Below are positions 54,476 to 63,068 of a DNA stretch of 64,000 bases, piece by piece. The stretch comes from Pseudomonas persica (GTDB taxonomy: Bacteria; Pseudomonadota; Gammaproteobacteria; Pseudomonadales; Pseudomonadaceae), in assembly GCF_900291015.1 (NCBI RefSeq), contig NZ_OLKL01000051.1, positions 224,469 through 288,468 of the forward strand, given 5' to 3'. Positions within the stretch are counted from its first letter, which is position 1. Every line of letters begins with the position of its first letter. The position numbers and the translations under genes were made by a program. Below the pieces are notes generated by a model. That model was given only the letters and a program-made list of their open reading frames with translations. It had not been told where the DNA came from and searched no databases.

Positions 54476-54694
54476 GTGCAACCCACGCAAGAGAACGACC
54501 TGCAGGCACTGATGAGCCGATTCGAGTTGCTGATTGAACGTGTCGAGCAACTAAAACGGCAAAATGCACTCCTAGTAGCTCAGGAAAAATCCTGGCGCGA
54601 AGAGCGCGCCCACCTCATCGAAAAGAACGAGATCGCCAAGCGCAAGGTCGAGTCGATGATTTTACGCCTCAAGGCTCTGGAGCAAGACTCATGA
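54476..54694 (+). CDS. TIGR02449 family coiled-coil protein
   Basis: A 72-residue protein starting at a GTG ten bases after GGAG. The sequence (LMSRFELLIERVEQLKRQN, SWREERAHLIEKNEIAKRKV) is a continuous coiled coil, as in the TIGR02449 family that usually precedes zapA. Likely a small cell-division-associated partner, by context only. Its stop overlaps the zapA start by four bases. Confidence 0.87.
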   Translation: MQPTQENDLQALMSRFELLIERVEQLKRQNALLVAQEKSWREERAHLIEKNEIAKRKVESMILRLKALEQDS

Positions 54695-55011
54695 GTTCAA
54701 GCAATAGCGTCACCGTGCAGATCCTCGACAAGGAATATTCGATCATCTGCCCGCCGGAAGAGCGCAACAACCTGGTCAGCGCCGCGCGCTACCTGGACGG
54801 CAAGATGCGCGAGATCCGCAGCAGCGGCAAGGTGATCGGCGCCGACCGCATCGCGGTCATGGCGGCGTTGAACATCACCCACGAAATGCTGCACCGCCAG
54901 GAAGACCGCAACGCTGCCCCGGCAGGCGGCACCACCCGCGAACAGGTGCGCGATCTGCTGGAACGGGTCGATCAGGCATTGTCCGACGACGCGGATACCA
55001 AAATCGGCTGA
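54691..55011 (+). CDS. zapA: Cell division protein ZapA
   Basis: A 106-residue protein that binds and bundles FtsZ filaments at the division ring. N-terminal domain VTVQILDKEYSIICPPEERNNL with LDGKMREIRSS; then the long C-terminal helix IAVMAALNITHEMLHRQED. Its gene precedes 6S RNA, the conserved zapA-ssrS-fau order. Confidence 0.95.
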   Translation: MSSSNSVTVQILDKEYSIICPPEERNNLVSAARYLDGKMREIRSSGKVIGADRIAVMAALNITHEMLHRQEDRNAAPAGGTTREQVRDLLERVDQALSDDADTKIG

Positions 55012-55029
55012 GATTGGTATACTGGCGCC

Positions 55030-55212
55030 ACTCCCTGGGGGATGCGCCAGTCGGTTATGTCCCTGAGCCGATACGCACAACCACGGGGGTTGCACGCTGG
55101 GGCCGGTGTGCATGTCCGCCCGACGGAAAGCCTTAACGCCCCCTGCAATCTCCACCTTGAACTTTCGGGTTCAAGGGCTACACCGATAGCGGTCTTGTCG
55201 GGGAGCCTGAAT
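55030..55212 (+). ncRNA. ssrS: 6S RNA
   Basis: Located between zapA and fau, as in other gammaproteobacteria. Conserved 6S elements are present: tccctgagccgata near the 5' side (about 55058), gccttaacgcc (55130) and accttgaactttcgggttcaa (in part) near 55154, whose gttcaagggctaca is typical. The long imperfect stem with a central bulge binds sigma70 RNA polymerase in stationary phase. A TATACT hexamer at 55018-55023 fits as its -10, giving an approximate 5' end; both ends are estimated. Confidence 0.92.
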
Positions 55213-55216
55213 TCTC

Positions 55217-55244
55217 TTGCCCGCCCCTTCCGGCGGGCAATTCG
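55217..55244 (+). terminator. Hairpin after 6S RNA
   Basis: A 9-bp stem (ttgcccgcc / ggcgggcaa) with a six-base loop, followed by ttcg and tttt. It may end or slow part of the 6S transcript; read-through into fau is usual for this locus. Confidence 0.6.
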
Positions 55245-55289
55245 TTTTGGCCGCCCACGCCGGCCAGCACATCAGGGATCGCCCGTGCC

Positions 55290-55898
55290 ATGACCGACAC
55301 CGCGCCGCTTACCCGCCCCCAGCTTCGCCGCCTGCTCCGCAATGCCCGCCGCGCCCTCACCCCAGCCCAGCAACGCCAGGCCGCCCTTGGCCTGTACCGC
55401 CAGCTGGCACAGCACCCGCTGTTCCGCCGCGCCCGGCACATTGCCCTGTACCTGCCCAACGACGGCGAAATCGACCCTTACCTGCTCCTGCGCGAAGCCC
55501 AGCGCCGCGGCAAGCGCACCTACCTGCCGGTACTGCACGCCTGGCCGCGCACGCGCATGGTGTTCCAGCGCTTCGAGCAGGGTGAAAAGCTCAAGCCCAA
55601 CCGTTTTCGCATTCCGGAGCCGGTCACCGAGCGCAAACGCCAGCGCCCGATCTGGTCGCTGGACCTGATCCTGCTACCGTTGGTCGGTTTCGACGAAGTG
55701 GGCGGGCGCCTGGGAATGGGCGGTGGTTTCTATGATCGCAGCCTGGCCTACCAGGCGCGTCGGCAAACCTGGAAAAAGCCGTTGCTGTTGGGGCTGGCAC
55801 ATGAATGCCAGAAGGTCGAGCGACTGGCCCAGGCCAGTTGGGATGTACCGCTGCAGGGGACGGTCTCGGACCGTGGCTGGTACCCGGCGCCGCGTTGA
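55290..55898 (+). CDS. fau: 5-formyltetrahydrofolate cyclo-ligase
   Basis: A 202-residue enzyme converting 5-formyltetrahydrofolate to 5,10-methenyltetrahydrofolate with ATP. Family motifs: ALYLPNDGEIDPYLLL, PLVGFDEVGGRLGMGGGFYDRSLAY (in part GRLGMGGGFYDRSLAY, the ATP/substrate loop) and GLAHECQKVERL. Downstream of 6S RNA as usual (ygfA in E. coli). No strong ribosome site is visible. Confidence 0.94.
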   Translation: MTDTAPLTRPQLRRLLRNARRALTPAQQRQAALGLYRQLAQHPLFRRARHIALYLPNDGEIDPYLLLREAQRRGKRTYLPVLHAWPRTRMVFQRFEQGEKLKPNRFRIPEPVTERKRQRPIWSLDLILLPLVGFDEVGGRLGMGGGFYDRSLAYQARRQTWKKPLLLGLAHECQKVERLAQASWDVPLQGTVSDRGWYPAPR

Positions 55899-55917
55899 GC
55901 GGCGCCGGCAGGGGGCA

Positions 55918-56070
55918 TCAACGTTGCGGCTGGCCGGCGTCGACCGGCATCTGATAGGCGTTGTCCAGCTTGCGCTCCCAGAACCCTTGCGCATAACCGG
56001 TAGTGACCACACCCAGGCCGAAAATGAACACCAGGATCCACAACAGATCCGGCTTGTTACGTTGATTCAT
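55918..56070 (-). CDS. Small single-span membrane protein
   Basis: A 50-residue protein (MNQRNKPDLLWILVF) with one central hydrophobic segment WILVFIFGLGVVTTGYAQGFW, then a polar tail LDNAYQMPVDAGQPQR. An earlier in-frame ATG (56214) gives only unstructured sequence. No known domain. It is convergent with fau; a real gene seems likely from its composition and placement. Confidence 0.65.
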   Translation of the reverse strand: MNQRNKPDLLWILVFIFGLGVVTTGYAQGFWERKLDNAYQMPVDAGQPQR

Positions 56071-56248
56071 CGGAGATTGCCCCCCAGGCAAACTGTTCAG
56101 GCTCGGCAATTTTCTGGGTATCGCCGGAGCATCGCACTTTAAACGGGGCGCATTTTCCGACAACCTGCGTCTGCACGCAAACCTTGACGCCAACCGGCTG
56201 TCGGTTTCGTGCATCAGGTTATTTCAAAGCTTTTCAGGAGCAGCATCC

Positions 56249-56698
56249 ATGGCCTACTGGCTGATGAAATCCGAGCCCGACGAGCTCTCCATCGAAGCCC
56301 TCAGCCGCCTCGGCGAAGCGCGCTGGGACGGCGTGCGCAACTACCAGGCACGCAATTTCCTGCGGGCCATGAGCGTTGGTGACGAGTTCTTCTTCTACCA
56401 CTCCAGCTGCCCGCAACCGGGTATCGCCGGCATTGCCAGAATCACCCGTGCGGCCTACCCGGACCCGACCGCGCTGGACCCGCAAAGCCACTACTACGAT
56501 GCCAAGGCCACGACCGACAAGAACCCGTGGAGCGCGGTGGATGTGGCCCATGTGCAAACCCTGCCACGGGTGCTGGAGCTGGGCTGGTTGAAACAGCAGG
56601 CTGGCCTGGCCGAATTGCCGCTGGTGCAAAAGGGCAGCCGCCTGTCGGTGATGCCGGTGACGCCAGAGCAGTGGGCAGTGATTGTCGCTTTGCGCTGA
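56249..56698 (+). CDS. EVE domain protein (thymocyte nuclear protein 1 type)
   Basis: A 149-residue protein of the EVE (PUA-like) fold, recognised by MAYWLMKSEPDELSIEALSR, then WDGVRNYQARNFLRAMSVGDEFFFYHSS and PRVLELGWLK near the end. EVE domains bind modified bases in DNA or RNA. CAGGAG precedes the ATG. Solitary, with no neighbouring restriction or modification gene. Confidence 0.92.
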   Translation: MAYWLMKSEPDELSIEALSRLGEARWDGVRNYQARNFLRAMSVGDEFFFYHSSCPQPGIAGIARITRAAYPDPTALDPQSHYYDAKATTDKNPWSAVDVAHVQTLPRVLELGWLKQQAGLAELPLVQKGSRLSVMPVTPEQWAVIVALR

Positions 56699-56739
56699 AA
56701 CTGCGCCTAAGGTCAGTCTTTGCACAGTTACTCGGTACT

Positions 56740-56862
56740 TGTGGGAGCGGCCTTGCGTCGCGAAAGGGTTGCGAAGCAGCCCCAGAAATTTATGCAGGGG
56801 CGCGAAAATCCTGGGGCCGCGTTGCGGCCCTTTCGCGACACAAGGCCGCTCCCACAGGCACC
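56740..56862. repeat. REP pair of the ggccttgcgtcgcg type
   Basis: Mirror units with gtgggagcggccttgcgtcgcgaaagg and cctttcgcgacacaaggccgctcccac, a fourth stem family in this window. The spacer has further matching gggccgcgttgcggccc. It fills most of the 248 bases between the EVE and membrane-fusion genes. Confidence 0.9.
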
Positions 56863-56946
56863 GCATAAAGACTTTGACCGATATCAACACGCCGCGCGTG
56901 GCCGCAAGCCATGATGCAGTGTGCATGACCGCAAGGATGCAGAACG

Positions 56947-57906
56947 ATGAACCGATATGCCCCCAGGATCTTCGCCACCGCGCTGATCGCCCTACTCGCA
57001 GCAGCCGGTGGGCTGGGATACTGGAAGTCGCTTCACGACCAGTTGCCCGAAGGCCTGAGCATGGGCAACGGTCGCCTCGAAGCCACCGAAGTGCAGATCG
57101 CCAGCAAGATCCCCGGCCGCCTGGCCGAAGTGCTGGTCGACGAAGGTGACAAGGTCACTCGCGGCCAGCTGTTGGCGCGTATCGACACCCGCACCATGGA
57201 AGCCCAGCGCAACCAGGCCGAAGCCGAAGTGCTGCGCGCCCGGGAAAACTACGCCGCCGCCCAGGCCAGCGTACAGCTGCGCCAAAGCGAGCTGCTGCTG
57301 GCCAGCCAGGAGCTCAAGCGCGTGCGCGAGATCTTCCAGCGCAAATATGCCAGCCAGCAATTGCTCGACCAACAGCAGGCGCGCTTCGACACGGCCAACG
57401 CCGCCGTGGTCGCCGCCCGCGCCCAACTGGCGGCGATCAAGGCCGCCATCGGCGCCGCCGAGGCCCAGGTGGCGCAGCTCACCAGCGAAATCGACGACAG
57501 CAGCCTGCGCGCACCAATCGACGGCATCATCCAGCTGCGCCTGGCCGAACCCGGTGAAGTGCTGGGTGCCGGCGGCCGCGTGCTGATGCTGATCGACCCC
57601 AGTGACCAGTACATGAACCTTTACCTGCCGGCCTCCACCAGCGGCCGGCTGACCGTCGGCGACCAGGCGCGAATCGTGCTCGATGCCCTGCCCGAGCGGG
57701 CGCTGCCGGCGAAGGTGGCCTTTGTCGCGGCCAAGGCCCAGTTCACCCCCAAGCAGGTGGAAACCCGCGACGAGCGGCAGAAGCTGGTGTTCCGGGTCAA
57801 GCTGCGCCTGAGCGACCCGGGCGCCGTGCCGCAGGCCAAGCCGGGCATGCCAGGCGCCGGCTATGTACGCACGGCTGAGGTGGACTGGCCGGCCAACCTG
57901 CAATGA
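56947..57906 (+). CDS. HlyD-family membrane fusion protein (YhiI type)
   Basis: A 319-residue periplasmic adaptor with one N-terminal membrane helix (IFATALIALLAAAGGLGYW). Lipoyl halves: GRLEATEVQIASKIPGRLAEV and LRAPIDGIIQLRLAEPGEVL; coiled coil about residues 95-175 (AQRNQAEAEVLRARENYAAA). It couples an ABC exporter to the outer membrane. Its stop overlaps the ATPase gene by four bases, and a third gene follows, so the three form one exporter. Confidence 0.92.
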   Translation: MNRYAPRIFATALIALLAAAGGLGYWKSLHDQLPEGLSMGNGRLEATEVQIASKIPGRLAEVLVDEGDKVTRGQLLARIDTRTMEAQRNQAEAEVLRARENYAAAQASVQLRQSELLLASQELKRVREIFQRKYASQQLLDQQQARFDTANAAVVAARAQLAAIKAAIGAAEAQVAQLTSEIDDSSLRAPIDGIIQLRLAEPGEVLGAGGRVLMLIDPSDQYMNLYLPASTSGRLTVGDQARIVLDALPERALPAKVAFVAAKAQFTPKQVETRDERQKLVFRVKLRLSDPGAVPQAKPGMPGAGYVRTAEVDWPANLQ

Positions 57907-60623
57907 ACGCCCCGGCACTGCTGGCCGAGGGCATCAGTCACCGCTATGGCGACCTGGTAGCCCTGCACCCCCTTGGCTTCAGCCTGCCGGCGGGCACCCG
58001 CTGCGCGCTGATCGGCCCTGACGGGGCTGGCAAATCGACCCTGCTGGGGCTGATCGCCGGCGTCAAGCGTCTGCAACAGGGCGAACTGCAGGTGCTGGGC
58101 GGTTCGATCCGCCAGCGGCGCCATCGTGCGGCGCTGTACCCGAAAGTAGCCTTCATGCCGCAGGGATTGGGCAACAACCTTTATCCGGAGCTGTCGATCC
58201 GCGAGAACATCCGCTTTTTCGCCACCCTGTTCGGCCTCGGCCGCCGTGAGTGCGAACAGCGCATGGCCAACCTGCTGCAGGCCACCGACCTGCAGCGCTT
58301 TGCCGAGCGCCCGGCGGGCAAGCTGTCGGGCGGCATGAAGCAGAAGCTGGGCCTGTGCTGCGCACTGATCCACGAGCCGGACCTGCTGATCCTCGACGAA
58401 CCGACCACCGGCGTCGACCCGCTGTCGCGGCGGCGCTTCTGGGAGCTGGTCGAACAGGTGCGCGGGCAACGCCCGCAATTGACCCTGCTGGTGGCCACCG
58501 CCTACATGGAGGAAGCCGAACAATTCGAGCATTGCCTGATGCTCGATGGCGGCCGCCTGCTGGCCGCGGGCCCCAGCCATGAACTGGCCGCAGTCACCGC
58601 CAGTGGCAAGCTGGACGACGCCTTCACCCACTACCAGGGCGCGGGCAAGGCTAAACACCCTCCGCTCATCATCCCGCCGCGCCCGGCCACTGACAGCCCG
58701 GTCGCCATCGAGGCCCACGACCTGACCCTGCGTTTTGGCGATTTCACTGCAGTGAACAAGGTCAGTTTCGCCATTGGCCGCGGGGAGATCTTCGGCTTCC
58801 TCGGCTCTAACGGCTGTGGCAAGACCACCACCATGAAAGTGCTCACCGGCCTGATGCCGGCCAGCGAGGGCAGCGCCAGCCTGCTCGGTCGCCCGGTGGA
58901 TGCCAGCGACCTGGCCACGCGCAAGCGGGTCGGTTTCATGTCGCAAAGTTTTTCGCTGTATGGCGAACTCAGCACCCGGCAGAACCTGGCCCTGCATGCC
59001 CGCCTGTTCGACCTGCCCAAGGTCGAGAGCGCCCAGCGTATCGACGAGCTGATCGAGCGCTTCGACCTCAGCGCCATCGCCGACCAGCCGTCCGGCGCCC
59101 TGCCCCTCGGCCTGCGCCAGCGCCTGTCACTGGCGGTAGCGGTGCTGCACCACCCGGAAGTGCTGATCCTCGACGAACCCACCTCCGGCGTCGACCCGGC
59201 TGCCCGTGACGATTTCTGGCGGCTGCTGGTGGAGCTCTCACGCGAGCAGGGCGTGACCATTTTCCTCTCCACCCACTTCATGAACGAAGCCCAGCGCTGC
59301 GACCGTATCTCGCTGATGCATGCCGGCCGGGTGCTGGCCTGCGACACGCCGGATGCCCTGCAACGCCAGTACCAGGGCAACACCCTGGAAGACGCGTTCG
59401 TGCGCTGTCTGGAGCAAGCCCAGGAACTGGCGCCACAAGCCACCGACAACGCCGTGCTGGAGCAGGCCACCACACCTGCGCCGGCGCTGCGCCGGGGTTT
59501 CAGCCTGCGTCGTCTGCTGGCGGTGGCCAGTCGTGAGGGCAAGGAGTTGCTGCGCGACAAGGTGCGCCTGGCCTTCGCCCTGCTGGGGGCGATGTTCATG
59601 ATGGTGATCTTCGGCTATGGCATTTCCCTGGATGTGGAAAACCTTGCCTTCGCCGTGCACGACCAGGACCAGAGCCCGCAAAGCCGGGCCTACCTCGAAG
59701 CCTTCCGTGGTTCACGCTATTTCGCCGAACAGGCGCCCATCCGCGATACTCGCGAAATGCACCAGCGCCTGCAGCGCTCGGAAATCAAACTGGCACTGGA
59801 AATTCCGCCCGGCTTTGGCCGCGACCTGTACGCCGGGCGCCAACCGGTGGTGGCCGCCTGGCTCGACGGCGGCATGCCGTTCCGCGCGGAAACCAGCCGC
59901 AACTACGTGGAAGCGGTGCACCAGGCCAACCTCGAGCAACTGGCCAAGGCCAGCCCACAGCCGCAGCCGCGCCAGGACCTGGTGCGCCTGGAAACGCGTT
60001 TTCGCTACAACCAGGACGTAGTCAGCGTGAACGCCATCGGCCCGGGGGTGATGGCGTTGATCCTGGCCTTCATCCCGGCCATGCTCACCGCGCTGGGCAT
60101 CGTCCGCGAGAAAGAGCTCGGCTCCATCACCAACTTCTACGCCACACCCCTCACCCGCCTAGAGTTCCTGCTCGGCAAGCAGATGCCCTATCTGGTCGTG
60201 AGCCTGGTCAACCTGGCGCTGCTGGTGGCGATGAACCGCTGGCTGTTCGCCGTGCCGCTCAAGGGCAGCGTGCTGGCCCTGGCCTGTGGCGGCGTCGCCT
60301 ACCTGCTGGCGACCACCAGCCTGGGCCTGCTGATCTCGGCCTTCACCCGCACCCAGATCGCCGCCATCCTCGGCACCATGATCATCACCAGCCTGCCGAC
60401 CATCCAGTTCTCCGGGCTGATCGTGCCACGCTCGTCGCTGGACGGCGCGGCGGCGGTGATGGGCCAGCTGTTCCCGGCGGGCTACTTCCTCGACATCGCG
60501 GTCGGCACCTTCACCAAGGCATTGGGCCTGCGCGAACTGTGGCCGCAGTGCCTGATCCTGCTGAGCTTCTTTGCCGTGTTCACCGGCCTGAGCCTGGCCA
60601 TGCTGAAGAAGCAGGAGGCCTGA
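57903..60623 (+). CDS. rbbA: ABC exporter with two ATPase domains fused to permease (RbbA type)
   Basis: A 906-residue fusion: ATPase 1 (Walker A GPDGAGKSTLLGLI, signature LSGGMKQKLGLC, Walker B LLILDEPTTGVD), ATPase 2 (Walker A GSNGCGKTTTMKVL, poor signature ALPLGLRQRLSLAV, Walker B VLILDEPTSGVD), then an ABC-2 permease from about residue 530 with six helices (FALLGAMFMMVIFGYG onward). E. coli RbbA has this layout and binds ribosomes; here the adaptor and permease genes suggest drug or molecule export. Which role applies cannot be told. Confidence 0.9.
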   Translation: MNAPALLAEGISHRYGDLVALHPLGFSLPAGTRCALIGPDGAGKSTLLGLIAGVKRLQQGELQVLGGSIRQRRHRAALYPKVAFMPQGLGNNLYPELSIRENIRFFATLFGLGRRECEQRMANLLQATDLQRFAERPAGKLSGGMKQKLGLCCALIHEPDLLILDEPTTGVDPLSRRRFWELVEQVRGQRPQLTLLVATAYMEEAEQFEHCLMLDGGRLLAAGPSHELAAVTASGKLDDAFTHYQGAGKAKHPPLIIPPRPATDSPVAIEAHDLTLRFGDFTAVNKVSFAIGRGEIFGFLGSNGCGKTTTMKVLTGLMPASEGSASLLGRPVDASDLATRKRVGFMSQSFSLYGELSTRQNLALHARLFDLPKVESAQRIDELIERFDLSAIADQPSGALPLGLRQRLSLAVAVLHHPEVLILDEPTSGVDPAARDDFWRLLVELSREQGVTIFLSTHFMNEAQRCDRISLMHAGRVLACDTPDALQRQYQGNTLEDAFVRCLEQAQELAPQATDNAVLEQATTPAPALRRGFSLRRLLAVASREGKELLRDKVRLAFALLGAMFMMVIFGYGISLDVENLAFAVHDQDQSPQSRAYLEAFRGSRYFAEQAPIRDTREMHQRLQRSEIKLALEIPPGFGRDLYAGRQPVVAAWLDGGMPFRAETSRNYVEAVHQANLEQLAKASPQPQPRQDLVRLETRFRYNQDVVSVNAIGPGVMALILAFIPAMLTALGIVREKELGSITNFYATPLTRLEFLLGKQMPYLVVSLVNLALLVAMNRWLFAVPLKGSVLALACGGVAYLLATTSLGLLISAFTRTQIAAILGTMIITSLPTIQFSGLIVPRSSLDGAAAVMGQLFPAGYFLDIAVGTFTKALGLRELWPQCLILLSFFAVFTGLSLAMLKKQEA

Positions 60624-60624
60624 G

Positions 60625-61737
60625 ATGTCGCGCCTGAACCACACCCTGCGCCTGGGCCTGAAAGAGCTGACCAGCCTGCGCCATGACAGCGTGCTGCTGT
60701 TGTTCCTGCTGTATGCCTTCAGCGTGGCCATCTACATGCCGGCGGCCGGCTCGGTGATCGGCGTGCACAACGCCAGCGTCGCGATGGTGGACGAAGACCA
60801 CAGCCTGCTCTCGCGCAAGCTCGGCGAAGCCCTGCAACCGCCCGAGTTCCAGCCCGCCGTGCCGCTGGCCCCGCAGCGCCTGGACCAGGCCATGGACAGC
60901 GGCCAGTACACCTTCGTGATCAACGTGCCAGTGAATTTCCAGAGCGACCTGCTGGCCGGGCGCTCGCCAGAGCTGCAGATCAACGTCGACGCCACGGCCA
61001 TGAGCCAGGCGTTCATGGGTGCCGGCTACATCGGCCGCATCTTCGAACGCGAGCTGCTCGACTACAGCCAGCGCAGCAACACGCAGAGCCCGGTGGAAAT
61101 CAACGCCAAGGCCCTGTTCAACCCCAACCTTGAGGGTGGCTGGTTCCTGGCGGTTATCCAGATCGTCAACAACATCACCATCCTGGCGATCATCCTCACC
61201 GGCACCGCGCTGCTGCGCGAGCGCGAACACGGCACTCTCGACCACCTGCTGGTGCTGCCGCTGACCGCGCTGGAAATCATGCTGGCGAAAATCGCCAGCA
61301 ACGCGCTGGTGGTGGTGATCTGCACCTGGATTTCGCTGGTGGTGGTGGTCGAGGGTGCGCTGGGCGTGCCACTGTCCGGCTCGATGGGGCTGTTCCTGGC
61401 CGTGACCGGGCTGTACCTGTTCGCCAGTACCGCACTGGGCATCTTCCTCGCCACCCTGGCGCGCTCGACGCCGCAGTTCGGCCTGCTGGCGATTCCGGTG
61501 ATCATCCCGATGCTGTTGCTGTCTGGCGGCAGCACGCCGCTGGACAGCATGCCGCAGTGGCTGCAGTGGGTGATGCAGGGGTCGCCGTCGACGCACTTCG
61601 TCAGCCTTGGCGCCGCAATCCTGTTCCGTGATGCCGGGTGGACGGTGGTGTGGCCGGACATCCTGGCACTGGCCGTGATCGGGCTAGTGTTCTTCGGTGT
61701 GGCGCTGGCGCGGTTTCGCCGAAGCCTGGCGTCCTGA
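60625..61737 (+). CDS. ABC-2 type permease (YhhJ type)
   Basis: A 370-residue ABC-2 permease with a first helix (SVLLLFLLYAFSVAIYM), a large periplasmic domain of about residues 45-175, and five more helices (IVNNITILAIILTGTALL, LVVVICTWISLVVVVEG, LFLAVTGLYLFASTALGIFL, etc.). It starts one base after the RbbA-type stop. Together the three genes are a YhiI-RbbA-YhhJ exporter. Confidence 0.92.
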   Translation: MSRLNHTLRLGLKELTSLRHDSVLLLFLLYAFSVAIYMPAAGSVIGVHNASVAMVDEDHSLLSRKLGEALQPPEFQPAVPLAPQRLDQAMDSGQYTFVINVPVNFQSDLLAGRSPELQINVDATAMSQAFMGAGYIGRIFERELLDYSQRSNTQSPVEINAKALFNPNLEGGWFLAVIQIVNNITILAIILTGTALLREREHGTLDHLLVLPLTALEIMLAKIASNALVVVICTWISLVVVVEGALGVPLSGSMGLFLAVTGLYLFASTALGIFLATLARSTPQFGLLAIPVIIPMLLLSGGSTPLDSMPQWLQWVMQGSPSTHFVSLGAAILFRDAGWTVVWPDILALAVIGLVFFGVALARFRRSLAS

Positions 61738-61766
61738 TCCAAATTGGGATCTAGCACAAAGACAAA

Positions 61767-61784
61767 GGGCGCCTTTCGGCGCCC
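61767..61784. terminator. Possible terminator after the ABC exporter operon
   Basis: A 7-bp GC-rich stem (gggcgcc-tttc-ggcgccc) 29 bases after the permease stop. No T run follows on the plus strand; an A run on its left gives T residues on the minus strand, so it may serve the PemK-like gene. Confidence 0.5.
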
Positions 61785-61896
61785 TACTCACAGACAGGTC
61801 GGCTTGTCATCGCCATACACCTGCCCGGCTCTGTAATTGCTGGTTGAACCAGGATCCGCAGAGTCTTGCAAGCCCCTTACGGGAACAGGCTCATTA

Positions 61897-62331
61897 TCAC
61901 GTATCGAGCGTTACATTGCCAACAGACTGCACTGTTGCTGGATGTGTGAAACCCAGCGTAAAGCCAACAGCAGCCCTCACGGCGGCGAAATGCTCTGGGC
62001 GCATTGTAAAGGTGATGTATTCCCGACCACCGCCCTGCCGCGACCTGACCCGACATCTGTCCAGTCTGGAGGTAGCTACCGTGTAGATCATGTCGCACTT
62101 GGCCCAGCATGTCAGGGCCGGGCCAGGCAGATAGCTCGGCAGCACAACGTGATGCCTTGTCATGTGATCCGGTGCGGTGGTACTCAGCGGGATTATCGTC
62201 ACCAACTGACGGTTTTGACTGTGCTTGCGAAGAACGACAACGGGGCGCACCTTGATCATTTCAGGCACTTGAAAGCCTGAAAAGTCGCACATCAGTACAG
62301 TCGCCTCTTTCGGCTGGTACTTCAAAGGCAT
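61897..62331 (-). CDS. PemK/MazF-family toxin-like protein, no antitoxin seen
   Basis: The ATG at MPLKYQPKEATVLMC gives 144 residues; an upstream TTG (62367) is possible. The PemK-like fold shows VLMCDFSGFQVPEMIKVRPVVVL, then LVTIIPLSTTAPD and a late CDMIYTVATSRLDR. Such proteins are mRNA endonucleases paired with an antitoxin. No antitoxin gene was found on either side: 163 bases upstream contain no supported frame, and a FliL-domain gene lies next. It may be solitary, use a distant partner, or be a remnant. Base composition is lower in G+C than its neighbours. Confidence 0.7.
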   Translation of the reverse strand: MPLKYQPKEATVLMCDFSGFQVPEMIKVRPVVVLRKHSQNRQLVTIIPLSTTAPDHMTRHHVVLPSYLPGPALTCWAKCDMIYTVATSRLDRCRVRSRQGGGREYITFTMRPEHFAAVRAAVGFTLGFTHPATVQSVGNVTLDT

Positions 62332-62494
62332 TGCCAACACTCTCAAGCAACTGAAGACAAGGCACAATTTAGCTTGGCCTTGGCTTCAGAAACCGAAAAC
62401 TGGCGGGCTTACAGGAAAGACGGAAAGGTCCTACAACCGTGGTAAGCCTGACTTCAATCCAGCTCACCAGCAATCGACCTCACAGTGCTTCAGG

Positions 62495-62899
62495 TCACTG
62501 CACGATCAGGTTGTTGAACAGCAGGTCTTCAACGATAGGCTTGCCCTCTTCGGCTTCCATCACCTGCTGCACCTGTTTCAGCGCGTCCTGGCGAAGATGC
62601 TCCTTGGCTTCGACATTGCTCATGCTGTCCACCGACTGTTGGGTGAACAGCGCCACCAGCTGGTTACGGATCAGCGGCTCGTGGTGCTTCACCGCCTTCG
62701 CGGCTTCGTCGCCGGTCACACGCAGCGCCACGTCGGCCTTGTACACGCGCAGCCGCGGGCTCCCGTCGAGGGCATAGTTGCCGACAAAGGGCGGGCTCAG
62801 GCTGATGTAGGCGACCTTGGGCGCCCCTTCCTTGGCTTCCTCGGCCATGGCCGCAGCCGGCAGCAGCAGCGCCAGCACCATCAAGATCCACGCTTTCAC
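62495..62899 (-). CDS. FliL-domain protein
   Basis: The GTG start, after GGAG, gives 134 residues with an N-terminal hydrophobic segment (WILMVLALLLPAAAMA), likely a signal peptide. The rest matches FliL (VAYISLSPPFVGNYALDGSPR in part, then LRVTGDEAAKAVKHHEPLIRNQLVALF in part). FliL supports the flagellar motor, but no flagellar gene is near and this copy seems a separate FliL-like protein. Monocistronic, divergent from the oxidoreductase gene. Confidence 0.85.
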   Translation of the reverse strand: MKAWILMVLALLLPAAAMAEEAKEGAPKVAYISLSPPFVGNYALDGSPRLRVYKADVALRVTGDEAAKAVKHHEPLIRNQLVALFTQQSVDSMSNVEAKEHLRQDALKQVQQVMEAEEGKPIVEDLLFNNLIVQ

Positions 62900-63068
62900 G
62901 AATTCGCTCCTCAATACAGTTGGTGCCAGCTTACCCAGCATGCCGCTCAAACCCAAGCCCGGGCTTGTGCCGCCACTTATGCCCGCACATCAGGGCGGGC
63001 CATGCTCGTTGACCGGGCAGACGGCCCTCCTACACTTATCGGCCACGACCCGCAAAGGAATAGCCCCG

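Noticed and set aside
61986..62280. Antitoxin gene overlapping the PemK-like gene on the plus strand
   Set aside because: The plus-strand frames here are shadows with no antitoxin-like DNA-binding pattern and no ribosome site.
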